Assembly (NCBI RefSeq): GCF_030553075.1
Contig: NZ_CP130701.1
Coordinates: 3,348,001 to 3,412,000 of the forward strand
Direction: 5' to 3'
DNA from: Halomonas sp. I5-271120
Lineage (GTDB): Bacteria; Pseudomonadota; Gammaproteobacteria; Pseudomonadales; Halomonadaceae
DNA length: 64,000 nt
The notes below the pieces were generated by a model that saw only the letters and a list, made by a program, of their open reading frames with translations, was not told the DNA's origin and did not search any database. This document shows positions 55,056 through 64,000 of this stretch, piece by piece (position 1 is the first letter of the stretch; each line of letters opens with the position of its first letter). The position numbers and the translations under genes are program-made.

Positions 55056-56693
55056 TCAGAAATGCTGCATGGCGAGCCCTTTTGGACCGATCACCCAATG
55101 GCGTTTCGAGCCACGTTTACCGTTGCTACAGCAGGTAATCCCCTGGGCATCCAGCAGTGGGGCGGCACGCTTGAAGGCTGCGCCAAGGCCGCGCGCCTCA
55201 CGTGGCCATTGGCTGTCCGACACACAGGTCGGCCGGAACTGGCCCAAGATGGCCAGCCAGACCCCCGCCGGATTTTCGACGGCTTCCGTGATGGCGTTAA
55301 TCCTCAGGTATTCAACAACTGCCTTGGCAATCGGCTCCTCTTCAGTCATCTCGCAGAGCCGCTCATTGCGATATGCCTCGTATTGCGACCAAAAGGCCTC
55401 TGCACTGCCGGTCAGTGTGTCGGAGACAATCATTCCGATACGACAGAAATCGTGCCAGCCGTCCGGTACTCTCCGATCCAAGCTCACTTGGCCGATATTG
55501 GCATGTGCCTTTCCGAGCATGCCAAGCAGTGCATTGAAGACGCGACTCTGATCTTCGCCTGGTAAGCTCTCCTGCGTATGCCATTGGGAAGATGCCTTGC
55601 CCGTCTGATCTGTTGAGGGTGATGGCATTTCCAGACTCAAGGTGAGTTCTACTAATTCAGGTTGTGTGATGACCGGTTCTAGGCTGCTCAGCAAAAAAGC
55701 ACGCCGCACAGCGAGACTCGATGTAATCTCATGGCAACCAATAGCTTTCCATTCCAGCCTGCTTTTGCAGAGCAACTCAAACATACGTCGCTGTACCGCC
55801 GAACTGAGCCCGTCTTCGACATTGTCCAGGTTGAGCACATGATGCCGCCAGGCTTTTTGATCTACGTCCTTGACCTTTGAGGGTGTATCACGAATCGCAT
55901 TCTCCTTGATTACCGGATCTAGCGTGCGCTTGATGACGTCTTGTAGTTGTGCCATTCCAGATTTAAGCTCTCCTGTGAGTTCCAGAACCAGCTGCTGACG
56001 TTCTGGCATCATGCAAAGCACCATGAACGTATAGATCAGCAGGTCTCGATCTTTCGGAATCGGCACATACGACTCAATGATACGCACGCCTGAGGGGGCC
56101 ATCGCACTGGGACCCTGGATATACACCGTGTGAAAGGGGCGACAATTGGCGGGATGCCAGTAAGGATAGGCGAGCTCTGGCTGAATCATGTTCTCCTGTT
56201 TCGGAGGGAGCATCATCACTTTTCCATTCAGTGCGATATATCGATTACCGTAATCGTCTAGCCAGGTTCGTCCATTACCGATTTCCGCAAAATCCGGGTA
56301 GTCCCCCCGAATGATCTCAAGCGCGTCCCGGACATTTTGGTCCGAAACGTCGCGGTTGTCATGGCTCGCTGCTATGTGCTTGATGATCGGTGCAATCATC
56401 TCCGCTTCCAACATCAGTACGGGACCGCCGAAGTTCGGTACAAGGAAATATACGCCGTTAGGATCAGCTACAAGGCGATAGGCTTGGTGAAGGATCTGCC
56501 GGATGAGGTTGGCCTTGCAGGGCTTGGGTGGCCGTCCCGCCCGGGAAAAGGGCAGTTGCTGGCTCGAGCTGTATCTACAGGTGCTTGCGGAGGAGATATC
56601 CTGATAGTTTATCTGGGAGTTAGTGGGTTGATTGGGAAGATATGTACCGTTCCCTGTTGCGGATTGGTTGAGGGGATATGGGTTATCGTACAT
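55056..56693 (-). CDS. Large protein resembling phage/ICE primase-helicase-type ATPases with a degenerate Walker A
   Basis: 545 aa, noticeably less GC-rich than its surroundings. The middle resembles D5-like ATPases of mobile elements: YRLVADPNGVYFLVPN, LVLELTGELKSGMAQLQDVI (about 234-253) where GExGSGKS would be expected, LDPVIKEN, VLNLDNVEDGLSS (Walker-B-like) and RRAFLLSSLEPVITQPELVE. The P-loop Lys is Met, so ATP hydrolysis is doubtful. The C-terminus is probably a DNA-binding wing (ITCCSNGKRGSKRHWVIGPK). No operon partner. Possibly an immobilised replication gene of an integrative element. Confidence 0.6.
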   Translation of the reverse strand: MYDNPYPLNQSATGNGTYLPNQPTNSQINYQDISSASTCRYSSSQQLPFSRAGRPPKPCKANLIRQILHQAYRLVADPNGVYFLVPNFGGPVLMLEAEMIAPIIKHIAASHDNRDVSDQNVRDALEIIRGDYPDFAEIGNGRTWLDDYGNRYIALNGKVMMLPPKQENMIQPELAYPYWHPANCRPFHTVYIQGPSAMAPSGVRIIESYVPIPKDRDLLIYTFMVLCMMPERQQLVLELTGELKSGMAQLQDVIKRTLDPVIKENAIRDTPSKVKDVDQKAWRHHVLNLDNVEDGLSSAVQRRMFELLCKSRLEWKAIGCHEITSSLAVRRAFLLSSLEPVITQPELVELTLSLEMPSPSTDQTGKASSQWHTQESLPGEDQSRVFNALLGMLGKAHANIGQVSLDRRVPDGWHDFCRIGMIVSDTLTGSAEAFWSQYEAYRNERLCEMTEEEPIAKAVVEYLRINAITEAVENPAGVWLAILGQFRPTCVSDSQWPREARGLGAAFKRAAPLLDAQGITCCSNGKRGSKRHWVIGPKGLAMQHF

Positions 56694-57289
56694 TAAGCTG
56701 GTTCCTTAGTTTTCTCTTAGGGCATGATGTTTATGTTTTTTACTTGCCTTCGCATGTTATTTGTAGCGCTGTCTGTGCGCTCGGTTACTATCAGGGTGTA
56801 GCGTATTTGGTATATACATTTTCCTGTAAGTTGAGTTTTATTTTCCGCTTGAAGCTGTAGCCAGTGCGTCGGTTTTTGATTCGAGGCCTTCCATTAATCC
56901 AAGCTGGAAATGCTATGTTTTATCGTCCTAATTCCTCCAAAAGTTGTTGTATTTATATGTGTTAAGGGTGTCGGGGCGTATGAGAAGCCCGCCGTCCTGA
57001 TCTTTCATCCACCCAGTGGATGGTGAATAGCGCCAGTGAGGACCGAAGGTCATTAGCCTGGAGCAGGGTTGGCTTCGTTAAGGGGTGTTTTTCCCACCTA
57101 TATCGTCTTCTGCAAGCTCCTACATGTTGAATCTCCTTCATTACTGATGTTGCCAAATTTAGCAGGTTGAACATGGAGTGAATAATGATTTTTTTTAACT
57201 TTGGGTTTGTATGTCGTTAGATGATAAAAGATGCTTTTGGATGCTTCTGGACATACATGGTAACTATTTTTGTATGAGAAATTTTCAAG
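56694..57289. other. AT-rich gene-free stretch
   Basis: Markedly lower GC than the rest of the window. Several short frames but none with RBS and recognisable product. Likely foreign DNA at the border of the 545-aa gene and an IS21 relic. Confidence 0.4.
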
Positions 57290-58548
57290 GAGCCCGTCCC
57301 GATCTGTGCTTGAAGACCCGTAGCTGGGGCGTCAGGCATATCGCCGATGAACTCGGTGTCAGCAAGAACACCGTCAAGCGCTACCTGCGCCAGGGTGGAT
57401 GGGCGCCCTAGGCCAGCCTGCAGCGCACCCGTTCACTTGATGTTCTGGATCACTGTCTGCAGTACCGCCTCCTGCAGCTCATCGGCATTGCCGCCGTGGT
57501 GCTGCAAGTCCTGTAGCTCGAACACGGTCTTAACCGTCAGCCTGCGGACGCTGGAACGCGCCTGCGAATCCTATTGCCAGGCGCTGGCCGCCGAAGACAA
57601 GGCGACGGTGAGATTCGAGACTCCACCTCGCGAGCAGCTTCAGATCGATTTCGGCAGCCGCCAGATCACCATCGGCAACGAAGCGACCAAGATCTACCTG
57701 TTCGTCACTACCCTCGGATACCCCCGCCGACACTACGCCCACTCCTTCCGTCACGAGCGTCAGTTGGTGTGACCGCCGGCATGGAAGAGGGGCTCATTGG
57801 CTCCGTAGGGTGCCAGAGCAGGTACTGCTGGATAACGCCTGGGCACTGGTCGACCACCACAATGCCGCCAGCCTCTAGGCGGCCTTCAACGATTAGCGTT
57901 TGGTCTTTGCCCGCTACTGGGGCTTCCGGCCGGTGCCCAGCACTCAGTATCGCCCCGTACCAAGGGCAAGGACGAGCGCGGCGCTGGCTACGTGCAGCGC
58001 AACGCTATCGCGGCCGGACATTTCTAATCGGGGTCAACAGGGGGGCTGGAGGCCTACCTGATTTGGTGGATGCGTGAGATTGCCGACCAGCGGATGCAAT
58101 ACGCCACCGGTGAGCTGCCGGCGGTTCGCTTCGCAGTTGAAAGGGCCAGCCTGCAACCGCCGAACGACAATCCGCCCTTCGAGCAGACGTGGAACTCGGC
58201 AGTTGCTTCCAGCGCGATGCCACCGTTGAGGTCGCCACAAACCTCTACTGCGTGCCCTGCCGTCTGATAGGCGAGCCGGTTTTAGTCAGCGTGACCGACG
58301 GTGACATGCGGGTTCAACATGTCGGCCAGGAGTTAGCCCGCCACTCCGAGTTGAGCTGGCGCCCTGTGGTGCGGTTCCTGCCGTACCATCTGCAGTGCAT
58401 TGTCAGCTATCGGCCGCCCAAGGTGGCTACTACGGGGGCTCTGGAGCCAAGCGGGAAAGTGGCTACCTTGGATCTATCATCCTCGACTGGCTGCTGCACC
58501 ACAGTCACGTCATCACTTTTCGCGGCTGCAGTTACCGACTGTCGGAGT
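57290..58548 (+). pseudogene. IS21-family IstA remnant
   Basis: In shifting frames: SWGVRHIADELGVSKNTVKR, ATVRFETPPREQLQIDFGSR, KIYLFVTTLGYPRRHYAHSF, then REIADQRMQYATGELPAVRF and CVPCRLIGEPVLVSVTDGDM. This order is that of IstA. Several frameshifts and stops; istB is absent. Truncated on the right by the IS3 element. Confidence 0.85.
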
Positions 58549-58586
58549 CTGTCAACATAGTTGGCACATGAAATGACTTCGGCTCT

Positions 58587-59618
58587 TTAAAACCCTGCTG
58601 CCTGTGGCACCGGGTCCCTCTCGGGGTTCAGGTGCACTACCTCTGGCAGGCTGAGTTTCCGGATGTCACCCGACCAGCGCTTCGGGTGACGTTGCTTCGC
58701 CGCCTCGAAGACCTCTCGGCGCTGCGCCAAGATGCCTTTGGCCTCGCCGTTATGGCGCTGGCTCGGCGTGACGTAGCGAAGGGCGCTGTGACGGTGCTCG
58801 TGGTTGTACCACTCGGTAAATTGCTGAACCCAGTCCTGGGCCTCGGCTAGGGTGGCGAAACCGTCGGCGGGGAAGCCCGGCCGGTACTTCAGCGTCTTGA
58901 AGGCCGACTCGGCGAAGGCGTTGTCATTGCTGACCCTCGGCCGGTTGTACGACGGGGTGATGCCCAAGTCGTAGAGCTTCTCCAGGAATGTTGCCGCCTT
59001 CATCGGACTGCCGTTATCTGAGTGCAGAATCAAGGGCTTGTGAAGATCGGTGAGGTGCTCTCGCCAGCAGGCCTTCTGGATCAGCTCAGCGGCCAGCTCA
59101 CCGGTCTCCGTCTCGTAGACTTCGTGCCCAACGATCTTGCGGCTGAAGACATCCATGATCAGGTACAGGTACCACCAGGTGCCACGCGCGGGGCCGGGAA
59201 GCCACGAAATGTCCCAGCACCAAAGGCGGTTCGGCGCCGTGGCTTGATGCGTGGTCGGAGGGCGCTTGCGCTGTGGGGCCTGCTGGTGGCCCCGGTGATG
59301 TTGCTGGCCAACTTCATGAAGCACTCGGTACATCGTCGACTCAGAGGCCAGGTAGCAGCCCTTATCCGCTTGATCGGCCACGATGAAGGCCGGAGGGCGG
59401 CTCCGATACTCGGGGGCATTGCACAGCGCCACGATTGCCTCTCGCTCCTCGGGAGACAGCTTGTTGGCCGGCTCCGGACGGTCGGCATCGGGACGGCGAT
59501 CAGCCGTCACCTCGCCCTCAGCGACCCAGCGGTAGTAGGTCCTTACGTTGATGCCCATCACCTGACAGGCCTTGGCCAGCCGAGCACCGTCACGCTGGGC
59601 ATCTTGCACCAGGGTCAC
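58587..59618 (-). CDS. IS3-family transposase OrfB (DDE integrase)
   Basis: 343 aa. HTH_21-like start (YYRWVAEGEV), DDE triad: CWDISWLPGP (Asp about 134), LILHSDNGSPMKA (Asp about 197) and NDNAFAESAFKTLKYRPGF (Glu about 237). GTG start at 59618; production as an OrfAB frameshift product is the usual case in the family, though the 27-nt gap here argues for separate initiation. Confidence 0.92.
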   Translation of the reverse strand: MTLVQDAQRDGARLAKACQVMGINVRTYYRWVAEGEVTADRRPDADRPEPANKLSPEEREAIVALCNAPEYRSRPPAFIVADQADKGCYLASESTMYRVLHEVGQQHHRGHQQAPQRKRPPTTHQATAPNRLWCWDISWLPGPARGTWWYLYLIMDVFSRKIVGHEVYETETGELAAELIQKACWREHLTDLHKPLILHSDNGSPMKAATFLEKLYDLGITPSYNRPRVSNDNAFAESAFKTLKYRPGFPADGFATLAEAQDWVQQFTEWYNHEHRHSALRYVTPSQRHNGEAKGILAQRREVFEAAKQRHPKRWSGDIRKLSLPEVVHLNPERDPVPQAAGF

Positions 59619-59644
59619 GATGCGCTGGCGATCCGGGAGGCTGG

Positions 59645-60154
59645 TCAGTCGTCCTCGTCGTTGGTCGTGCCCCAGATCGCCTCTGCCTTTTTTGACAAGG
59701 CCAGCAGCGCCGCCGTCTCGGCCAGTGCCTTGTCCTTGCGGCGCAGTTCTCGCTCCAGCTTGCGGAGCCGCTTCTGCTCCTCCTTGCGGGCCTGGCGCTG
59801 TTGCTTGGCCTGCGCTGGGGCATCGCCATTGGCGTTCATGCAGGCATCCCGCCAGGCCTCCACCTGCTCGGGGTAGAGCCCGCGCTCACGGCAATAGGCG
59901 CTGAGTTCGGCCTCGTTCATCGGGGCCGTTTCCAGGACGATCTGGAACTTCTCTTGGCTGGTCCACTGGTCGGGCTGGGTCGAACGTGATGGCAAAACCT
60001 GTCCTCTTGTTCTGGCCTGTTTTCGCCAATTGTAGAGGGTTGTCGCGGTGATGCCTTCCTGCTCGGCCAGTTCCGGGACGGTCATGCTCATGGGCGGCGC
60101 CATCTTCTTGAGGATGGCTTCCTTACGTTCTGCGGGGTAACGCATGTTGATCAC
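59645..60154 (-). CDS. IS3-family transposase OrfA
   Basis: 169 aa. Helix-turn-helix TVPELAEQEGITATTLYNWR (about 24-43), a second helical motif LSAYCRERGLYPEQVEAWRD, and a C-terminal leucine-zipper-like coiled coil (about 115-155, KRLRKLERELRRKDKALAET). Confidence 0.9.
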   Translation of the reverse strand: MINMRYPAERKEAILKKMAPPMSMTVPELAEQEGITATTLYNWRKQARTRGQVLPSRSTQPDQWTSQEKFQIVLETAPMNEAELSAYCRERGLYPEQVEAWRDACMNANGDAPAQAKQQRQARKEEQKRLRKLERELRRKDKALAETAALLALSKKAEAIWGTTNDEDD

Positions 60155-60190
60155 CTCTCAATCCGTTTAGGTGACAACTACGTTGACGTA

Positions 60191-60439
60191 TAGGGTCAGG
60201 CGCGGACGGCCACGACGTTATCTCTCCAAGGTGTGAGAACCATCACACATCAATTTATGACATTGAACCGTTCAAGCTGATGTAGAGTCAGGCAGTTAAA
60301 AATTCCCACCTCGACTCCCCTCCCAGCGGTTCACCTCTAAGGCGATCATCTCAGTACCAGCAGCGCATCAGTCACACTGGGCGCAGAGCCGATGTGGCAC
60401 TGAACTGCCTATTTCTGGCGACAATCGAAGACGCATTCC
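60191..60439. other. Short intergenic stretch right of IS3
   Basis: No gene recognised. Contains a palindromic TGTGAGAACCATCACACA stretch at about 60232-60250. Confidence 0.3.
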
Positions 60440-60760
60440 TCAGAAGCATCGGGCTGCTTTCCCTTTGGCGTTCCGGTTTTGTGGAGCCCATTGAGTCACC
60501 AGCGCTCTCCCCTGCACATTTATGCCCGGCAGATCATGGTGCTGCGCTTGTTGCTTGAATTCAGGAACGCCAATAAAGGTTGTCCGCTTTTCATCAACTG
60601 CACCAAGCGGTGCGGTACCCAAGGTTTTCTGGTGCTCCAAACGGTCTAGCTGCTCAACCTGCCTGAAATACTCCAGTTCTTTGCGGTATTCCTTTAGCTC
60701 AGCGGGGAGGCGGGGATGGCAACTTGCTGCTGGCGCGGCTGAACAGCATCAAAGAATTCT
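60440..60760 (-). pseudogene. Gene fragment of unknown type
   Basis: The minus frame, open from about 60760 but without a start codon until 60640, reads LPAELKEYRKELEYFRQVEQ, DRLEHQKTLGTAPLGAVDEK and ends NRNAKGKAARCF. A short coiled coil is likely. Not recognised; probably the C-terminus of a gene cut by the neighbouring ISL3 element. Confidence 0.35.
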
Positions 60761-60807
60761 GGGTATCCGGATTAAGTGGTAGATGGAGCCTCCTGCTCCT
60801 TCGACCA

Positions 60808-62110
60808 TTAACTCTCCCAGAAGGTTGATAGATCGACGCCGTAGTTCTTCTCGGGCTCGGGGAGACCCATGCTGTAGGTCATGGTGGCCTTGCCCAGGAA
60901 AGGGGATTCCTTTATCTGTGGCGCCTTCTTCTTGTGCTTGGTGGTGTAGAGCATCCGCGCCTGCATCACCTCGAATGAGTAGCCCCGGCCATCCCGGTTC
61001 TTGTCCTTGGCCAGCCGGTTGATCGACTCCGTGAAGGCGTTGGTGATCGGGATGTCGGTCTCGAAGTAGGTCAGCATCTCCTCACGCCATGAGCTGACGG
61101 CGCTGACAAGATCCTTCCAGACCTCCTTCTGCCCCTGCGGGATGTCGTCAATCCAGGCAGCTAGTGCCTGCTCAGCATCTCGCCGGGTGGCACAGTCCCA
61201 GATGTGGTAGAACTGTTCCTTGTGCTCTTAGGCTGACAGCAGCTGAGGGAAGGCCCCCCGTCCAGGTCTCCATGATGAGCCGTTCGCGGTCTGAGACATC
61301 GTGAGCCCGCTTCAGCAGGATCTTCCTATCACCCTTGAGCGTCCGTCGCTGGTTGGCCGTCAGCTCCTTCCTGAGCCCCTTGCGGACCTTCTCCAAGGCC
61401 TCGTTGGCCATACGCACCACATGGAACTTATCGACCACGATGCGGGCCTGTGGCAGCACCGCCTGGACGGCACGGAGGTAGGGCTTCCACATATCCATGC
61501 TGACGATCTCGACCTTGTCGCGCTCGGTCATGCTCATGAGCCGCTTCGTCACCGCGTCCTGCTGACGACCGGGCAACAGGTCCAACAGGGTGCGCTCTTC
61601 CAGGTTGGTCAGGATGCAGCGGTAGCGGCGGTTCAGGTAAAGCTCATCGATGCCCAGGCAGTGAGGTGTCTCAAAGCGGTGCCAGGCAGCCAGGAACTCA
61701 GCCTTCTTCTTGAAGATCTCGCGAACAGTCTTCTCGTCGAGGCCGGTGGTATCGGCTACATAGGCGTAGGGGTGGTTGAAGGCCTCCTTCTCGACGTGGC
61801 TGTAAAGCCTCCGCGTCATGCGGTGATCGTCTACCATTTCCGGTAGAGCTGGCCGGAACGTCCTTCCACACGCCCGGCAGGTGTAGCGGCGACGGACTAC
61901 CCAGAGGGTGACCCGCTTTCCGTGGATGGGCAGGTCTCGGTAAGCCACATCGCGCTTGCCAAACCTGACGAACTCTCCCTCTACGCGGCACTCCTCGCAG
62001 GCCACAGGGACCGGAGCTTCAACCTGAAAGTGGAGGTCATGCTCTTCCATCTTTGTGCCCAGGATGCGGTATTCCGGTGAGTGAAGGACGTTGTCAGGCA
62101 GAATGCTCAT
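60808..62110 (-). pseudogene. ISL3-family transposase, frameshifted
   Basis: First 290 codons are intact: zinc-ribbon-like VACEECRVEGEFVRF and YTCRACGRTFRP, then CLGIDELYLNRRYRCILTNL, SMDMWKPYLRAVQAVLPQAR and IVVDKFHVVRMANEALEKVR. Near 61250 a one-base change shifts the frame and a TAA follows (reading FPQLLSA-stop-EHKEQF); the end, ITNAFTESINRLAKDKNRDG, is legible to 60808. Transposition is unlikely. Confidence 0.88.
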
Positions 62111-62139
62111 GCAAACGTTCCTTGAGCCTCTTTGTCATG

Positions 62140-63513
62140 TCACGACGGCCATCTCGTGTGATGGCCGTCGATCACAAAGGTGTGCCGATGCCGGCCTCTC
62201 GAATGATGGTGGGGATGGCGATGCGGTTCCGGCCCCTCCCATCCCTCATGCTCATGTTGGTGGTGCTCGTCGTGATAGTGCAGATAGGTATGCGCCACCG
62301 GGTCGTGGTCATGCTCGAGGACCAGCGGATCCCGTGCCGGCCAGACACGGGTCGCGAGCGCCGTCGACAGCAGCGCAATCGCCCCCAGCAGGGCGAAGGT
62401 CTCGATCAGCCCCACCTCGGCCCCAACCCAGCCGGCCAGCGGATAGGCCACCAGCCAGCAGGCATGCGACAGCGAGAACTGGGCGGCGAACAGCGCCGGA
62501 CGGTCCTCGGAGTGGCACGACTGCTTGAGCAGGCGCCCAGTGGGCGTCATGACCAGCGAGGCGCCGGCGCCCAGCAGGAACCACAGCCCCATCAGGCCGG
62601 CGAAGCCGGGCGCGAACAGGCCGAGGAACAAGCTCACCGTCATCAGCGCGGCGCCCGCGAGCATGATCGGGCGTTCGCGCACGCGATCCAGCACCTTCGG
62701 CAGCAGCAGGGCCACCAGCATCGAACCGCCCCCCACCGCCGCGAAGGCCATGGCCACCGCCTGCTCGCCCAGTCCCAGGGTAGAGCGGACGTAGACCACG
62801 GTATTGACGATCTGCATGGCGCCGGCGGCCGACACCACCATGTTCAGGCCCAGCAGCCCGCGCAGCCGAGGCGTCTTCAGGTAGATCCTCATGCCGTGAG
62901 AGACCTTACGCCACACGCTCGGTGCCTCGTCCTCCGCCGCCTGGGGCGACGGCAACACCACCGAGACCACCAGACCGGCCGAGACCAAGAAGGCCAGGCC
63001 GTTGAGCAGGAACAGCACATCGAAGCGCATCACCATCAGCAGCGCCGCGGCCGCCATGGGGCTGAGCAGGTTCTCGAGGTCATAGGCGAGCCGCGACAGC
63101 GATAATGCCCGGGTGTACTGTCCCTCGTCCTCGAGGAGATCCGGGAGCGTCGCCTGGAAGACCGGGGTGAAGCCAGCAGAGGCGGCATTGAGCAGGAAGA
63201 TCAGCACATAGATCTGCCAGACCTCGGTGACGAAGGGCAGCGCGCAGACCACGGATGTCCGTAGCAGGTCCAGGCTGACCAGCAGAGTGCGGCGCGGCAG
63301 ACGCGAGGCATAGGCCCCGACCAGCGGCGCGATGCCCACATAGGCCACCATCTTGATCGCCAGGGCCGTGCCTAACACGATCCCCGCTTTCCCGGCCGCC
63401 AGGTCATGGGCCAGCAGCGCCAGGGCGACAGTTGTCAGCCCGGTGCCGACGAGGGCGGTGACCTGGGCCATGAATAAATGGCGGTAACGACGGTGACTCA
63501 GCACTTGGAGCAC
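62140..63513 (-). CDS. MFS metal exporter with His-rich tail, NreB-like
   Basis: 457 aa, GTG start at 63513 after GGAGGA. About 12 membrane segments with the MFS loop YASRLPRRTLLVSLDLLRTS (about 68-87). The cytosolic C-terminus (about 398-457) is very rich in His: DHDPVAHTYLHYHDEHHQHE, then PHRHPHHHSRGRHRH. This is the layout of NreB-type nickel exporters. A CsoR/RcnR-family repressor gene lies upstream on the same strand, 34 nt away. Ni or Co is inferred as substrate. Confidence 0.85.
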   Translation of the reverse strand: MLQVLSHRRYRHLFMAQVTALVGTGLTTVALALLAHDLAAGKAGIVLGTALAIKMVAYVGIAPLVGAYASRLPRRTLLVSLDLLRTSVVCALPFVTEVWQIYVLIFLLNAASAGFTPVFQATLPDLLEDEGQYTRALSLSRLAYDLENLLSPMAAAALLMVMRFDVLFLLNGLAFLVSAGLVVSVVLPSPQAAEDEAPSVWRKVSHGMRIYLKTPRLRGLLGLNMVVSAAGAMQIVNTVVYVRSTLGLGEQAVAMAFAAVGGGSMLVALLLPKVLDRVRERPIMLAGAALMTVSLFLGLFAPGFAGLMGLWFLLGAGASLVMTPTGRLLKQSCHSEDRPALFAAQFSLSHACWLVAYPLAGWVGAEVGLIETFALLGAIALLSTALATRVWPARDPLVLEHDHDPVAHTYLHYHDEHHQHEHEGWEGPEPHRHPHHHSRGRHRHTFVIDGHHTRWPS

Positions 63514-63547
63514 GGGTCCTCCTCGAGGCGTGGCTGTCGGTTATCGG

Positions 63548-63835
63548 TTACAGGTAGCGAACGATCGCCTTGAAGTCTTCAAGTTGTGCGCGCTGGTCTT
63601 GATTCCGGCCCCTGTCGTGGGGGCCGATCGCTGCTTCCAGGCAGTGGTCGATATGGTCGTGCACGAGGGTTCGCTTGGCCTGCTGGATCGCCTTCTCCAC
63701 TGCATGCAGCTGCTGGGCGATGTCCAGGCAAGGCCGCCCGTCCTTGATCATCTGGGCCACGCTCTGCAGATGTCCCCGGGCGCGACTCAAACGCTTGATG
63801 ATGTCGGGATGCGACTGGTGGGTATGCGATGTCAT
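63548..63835 (-). CDS. Metal-sensing repressor of the CsoR/RcnR family (NreA-like)
   Basis: 95 aa from the ATG at 63835. DUF156 four-helix fold: IIKRLSRARGHLQSVAQMIK (about 12-31), DGRPCLDIAQQLHAVEKAIQ (Cys about 36) and LVHDHIDHCLEAAI (His about 61, Cys 65). N-terminal HTHQSH gives extra His ligands, as in RcnR/DmeR/NreA proteins for Ni or Co. Likely represses itself and the exporter until metal binds. Confidence 0.9.
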   Translation of the reverse strand: MTSHTHQSHPDIIKRLSRARGHLQSVAQMIKDGRPCLDIAQQLHAVEKAIQQAKRTLVHDHIDHCLEAAIGPHDRGRNQDQRAQLEDFKAIVRYL

Positions 63836-63858
63836 GCGCAGCTCTTTGTTGGTATTCC

Positions 63859-63879
63859 TATCCCTCTGGGGGGGGATTA
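63859..63879 (-). promoter_or_regulatory. Candidate CsoR/RcnR operator (G-tract)
   Basis: TATCCCTCT followed by eight G and ATTA on the plus strand, 24 nt upstream of the repressor start. RcnR/NreA-type operators are G-tracts with A/T-rich flanks. 63887-64000 shows no gene. Confidence 0.45.
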
Positions 63880-64000
63880 AGCTCAAAGACGCTATCGTGC
63901 CAATGCCCCAGGGGACTCGGCCAGATCGCGCCTCACTATCGGTCTTCGCCCCCGAACTGGTCTGCCCGTATGCTCCTCAACCGCCTGTGTCATCGCCTCG

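Larger units (their letters stand above)
58550..60190 (-). mobile_element. IS3-family insertion sequence, apparently intact
   Basis: About 1.64 kb with terminal inverted repeats TGTCAACATAGTTGGCAC (58550-58567) and, inverted, CGTCAACGTAGTTGTCAC (60190-60173). Contains orfA and orfB in the usual order. A decayed OrfA relative is at 24910-25200. Confidence 0.85.

Overview
The window looks like chromosome plus a long metal-resistance island from a halophilic gammaproteobacterium of the Halomonadaceae type. The grounds are high GC, gammaproteobacterial gene families, a K+/H+ antiporter NhaP2 (CvrA) and a tRNA-Ser(UGA) in a normal-looking left flank, followed by almost 60 kb of metal genes mixed with insertion-sequence debris. 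The genus is an inference; nothing in the window fixes it.

Layout. 1-4.2 kb is core-like: a DnaQ/GIY-YIG nuclease, an NMT1/ThiY-like binding protein, nhaP2 and tRNA-Ser with a terminator. 4.4-15.9 kb holds ccdA, a ferritin-like helical protein, a DUF3141 protein, a YHS/DUF5676/methyltransferase operon, a Cu/Ag-type P1B ATPase, a YncE-like beta-propeller and an APC permease. 16.1-24.8 kb is one tight minus-strand operon for a complex-I-like membrane assembly (NuoA, H, J, K, L, M, N) in which NuoB-like and NuoD-like parts are fused through two heavy-metal-binding domains and long His-rich linkers; the Fe-S cysteines are gone and there is no NuoE, F, G or I. 25-28 kb has a small metal-related protein, a TVP38 protein and broken elements. 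28.4-32.1 kb is a composite mer operon (R, T, P, F, a fossil merA start, a second F, A, and a tiny membrane protein). 34-37.8 kb is a DedA-PAP2, PAP2 and GT9 envelope cluster. 39.4-46.1 kb is a copper locus (copB, copA, copS, copR, cupredoxin, DUF411, cytochrome c). Decayed partial copies of this locus lie at 26.9 and 47.8-48.3 kb. 48.5-50.2 kb has a Spy-like protein, a tiny membrane protein and a second DUF411. 50.4-54 kb is a phage/ICE-type recombination module (RadC, YqaJ, ERF, DUF932). 54-62.1 kb is mainly decayed IS66, IS21 and ISL3 plus an apparently intact IS3 element. 62.1-63.9 kb is an NreB-like MFS exporter with a CsoR/RcnR-type repressor.

How it fits together. Reading upstream regions turned up a shared promoter signature: a direct repeat TTCAGC-N5-TTCAGC, 9 nt before a -10-like hexamer. 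It lies in front of the cupredoxin-copRS, copA, PPC-like, DUF3141 and YHS operons and several broken copper genes, at exactly 50 nt from three start codons. It fits an OmpR-family direct-repeat activator site, and CopR of this window is the obvious candidate. A second, MerR-type promoter class (TTGACC with a 19-20 nt spacer) precedes the P1B ATPase and others, but no cueR is present here. The most unusual system is the metal-domain complex-I-like operon, which keeps the proton-channel subunits but seems to have lost its redox chemistry.
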